DNA of 64,000 nucleotides from Dipylidium caninum (taxonomy: Eukaryota; Platyhelminthes; Cestoda; Cyclophyllidea; Dipylidiidae). The notes beneath the pieces are model-generated. The model was not told where the DNA came from. It did not search any database and was given only the letters and a program-made list of their open reading frames with translations. Position numbers and translations under genes: made by a program. Where the stretch lies: positions 248,001 to 312,000 of the forward strand of contig QEYB01001164.1 in assembly GCA_017562135.1 (NCBI GenBank), read 5' to 3'. Positions 62,501-64,000 of the stretch are shown here, one piece after another (the stretch's first letter is position 1; each line of letters starts with the position of its first letter).

Positions 62501-63339
62501 TGTGAAATTCCATCGACAACGTTCACCCGCATGGGGCATCTCCTAGGAGAGGCTTGTTTACAATGTCTCGTGTTCCAGTAATGTATACCTCCTCAATTTT
62601 CACTTCACTTTTTCATTCACAGCCAGATGAATTGTTTTACATAATCGCCTGCCTTTGTTCATTTCCTTAGAAATGGAACATTCCTGTGCCGTGTGCCTCT
62701 AACCCCCAAATCGGCGCGATTAATTACTTCTCATATTTCTGCTGCGGTAGTCTTGCACTTTGCATGCACTACTAATGGTGGACTCGAAGTGTTTAACTTC
62801 CCCACTTTCACCGGTTTTATCCCATCAAATCACGGGGACCACCTCATTAGGCCAAATCTTCGACCTCAGGTCATCGAAAACGAGCTCCTTTTCTTAGTCT
62901 TCAGTGCATATCCTTTTTAGCAAAGTTTCTATGGCGTCAGTCAGTGAAACTTTCTCTTCACTGGTCATCGCTCAATTCGACTATTATGATCAGTGGTGAT
63001 GGGAGCGGGGGGGGAGGGGGTGGAGGGGTGGAGGGTAAAGACTAGTGGAATGCAAGGATATTCTCTTGTGACTTTTGAACATTCCCCCGATCGGACAATC
63101 TGCCTACTTAAAATACCAAACTGCCACATTCATAAAATTTTCCCTCGAGAAATTCCTTGTAATTGAAGTGTAGTTTTATTGTTATTAATCATAATGACTG
63201 TATTTCCTTCTTCAGTGTTTCATGAACTCGGTCATTCAGTGTCTCAGCAACACCCACGAATTGCTACGTGTCTGTATCGACTACGTCTACCAGTCTGACT
63301 TGAATGTTAATAGCAGTATGAAGGGCAATCTCTTCACCG
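59594..63339 (+). CDS. USP2: USP2/USP21-like ubiquitin-specific protease, 5' part
   Basis: Ubiquitin protease of the USP (C19) class; the gene continues past the right edge. Exons: 59594-60206, 61865-62181, 63216-63339, with agreeing phases. The first encodes a Ser/Tyr/Pro-rich disordered N-terminus, the second a Ser/Thr-rich linker ending GGLVGLSNLGNT. The third begins with the catalytic Cys (CFMNSVIQCLSNTHELLRV), the Cys box of USP2 and USP21. The His box is beyond the window. The intron falls directly before the catalytic Cys codon. The acceptor at 61865 was chosen by phase; an upstream AG at 61752 leads to an early stop. USP2, USP21 and USP8 share this box, so the subfamily is not certain. 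Confidence 0.88.
60961..61003 (+). repeat. T-rich tract interrupted by single G
   Basis: Runs of 7-10 T separated by single Gs in the first USP2-like intron; a low-complexity tract prone to length error. Confidence 0.85.
63000..63036 (+). repeat. G-rich tract with G-quadruplex pattern
   Basis: G runs of 8, 5, 4 and 3 separated by 1-3 nt on the plus strand, 180 nt upstream of the exon carrying the catalytic Cys of the USP2-like gene. The surrounding intron is AT-rich. Confidence 0.75.
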
Positions 63340-64000
63340 GTATGTGAACTTCCCTTCTTCCACCTTAAACGTTCACATTTTTGTTACTTTCACCTGTACG
63401 AATTACACACAAACACAATTTGAAACAATGTGTTCACACCAATTGACCTCACACAAAAATGCACAGTTGGCTTACAGACCGCGCAATCCGTTGCCTATCC
63501 CACGTAACACGTTGACACCATCTTTCTTCATTTCCTCTAGCTTCTATTCTCATTATATTCCACTTTTTTGATAAAAGGCAGTCTGTCACTGATAAATTAG
63601 TAAAATAAGAATGTCTTGTAAATCAGAGGGGATGATATGCGCCCTACGTTAGGTTATACGGACATCATCCACACTAGACTGACGTAATGTAGGGGAATCT
63701 TGCCGTCCACCTTCTCAACTTCTTGAGATTCGATTTCAGTGTCGGTAAAGAAATCCTTCATTACTTGTCACCAACTAATGAGTAGAGAAGAGCGCAAAAC
63801 GTCAGGGGTGGTAGCTTAAGACTTTTACTGGTATTTCAACGCAGCTGCCCAGTCACTTTCAAAGTAGCTTATCAGCTTTGACGCGTGGCGTAGTTTTCTG
63901 CCACCAGACAAAGGAAGGGACACTTTTTCCCACTTGCTCTCAGTATAGGTGGACAGATAAACCACTCTTGTCTCTTACTTCCAATTTGGTTTTTTTCTTC
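63340..64000. other. USP2-like intron at the window edge
   Basis: Follows the GTATGT donor at 63340. No further USP exon was recognised before the edge. Confidence 0.45.

Noticed and set aside
1..64000. tRNA, rRNA, CRISPR arrays and bacterial-type operons
   Set aside because: Looked for by eye on both strands; no cloverleaf with conserved boxes, no rRNA core sequence, and no direct-repeat/spacer array was seen.

Overview
The window looks like a nuclear contig from a parasitic flatworm, most likely a tapeworm. Genes are intron-rich, every recognisable protein is a metazoan family, and the introns fall into a very short class (28-43 nt) alongside introns of 0.1-3 kb. I saw no bacterial operon, phage, CRISPR, rRNA or tRNA. 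The species is inferred, not shown.

Layout, left to right. A HIP1/HIP1R-like endocytic adaptor (minus, 577-10435, cut by the left edge) starts with an ANTH domain and ends at the start of the talin-like actin-binding domain. Next comes a TBC1D12/14-like Rab GAP (plus, 12127-19378). A TANGO1/MIA3-like ER-exit-site protein (plus, 20994-24835) converges on an SPT2 histone chaperone (minus, 25918-28464). SPT2 is head-to-head with an OTUD6-like deubiquitinase (plus, 29151-30959). An unrecognised minus-strand gene or genes (31937-35096) has a dead mariner fragment inside it and is divergent from a ZNHIT3-like gene (plus, 35506-36010). KCMF1 (minus, 36805-39750) converges on ZNHIT3. A possible four-helix membrane protein lies at 41254-41706. 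Two tandem minus-strand paralogues (44103-49404 and 53333-57451) share an IPT/TIG domain and a conserved coiled-coil tail. The right-hand copy also has an N-terminal C2 domain. A USP2-like ubiquitin protease (plus, 59594 onward) runs off the right edge.

The genes do not form one pathway. Several concern membrane traffic (HIP1, TBC1D12/14, TANGO1) or ubiquitin (OTUD6, KCMF1, USP2), but there is no sign that clustering matters.

Complete exon models with consistent codon phases were built by hand for TBC1D12/14 (627 aa), TANGO1-like (1270 aa), SPT2 (486 aa), OTUD6 (292 aa), ZNHIT3 (131 aa), KCMF1 (340 aa) and the right C2-IPT gene (633 aa). The most notable observations are the ultra-short introns and the undescribed C2-IPT-coiled-coil tandem pair. 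In several genes a 28-31 nt intron is what keeps the frame open. In four of those cases a homopolymer sequencing indel is the competing explanation.
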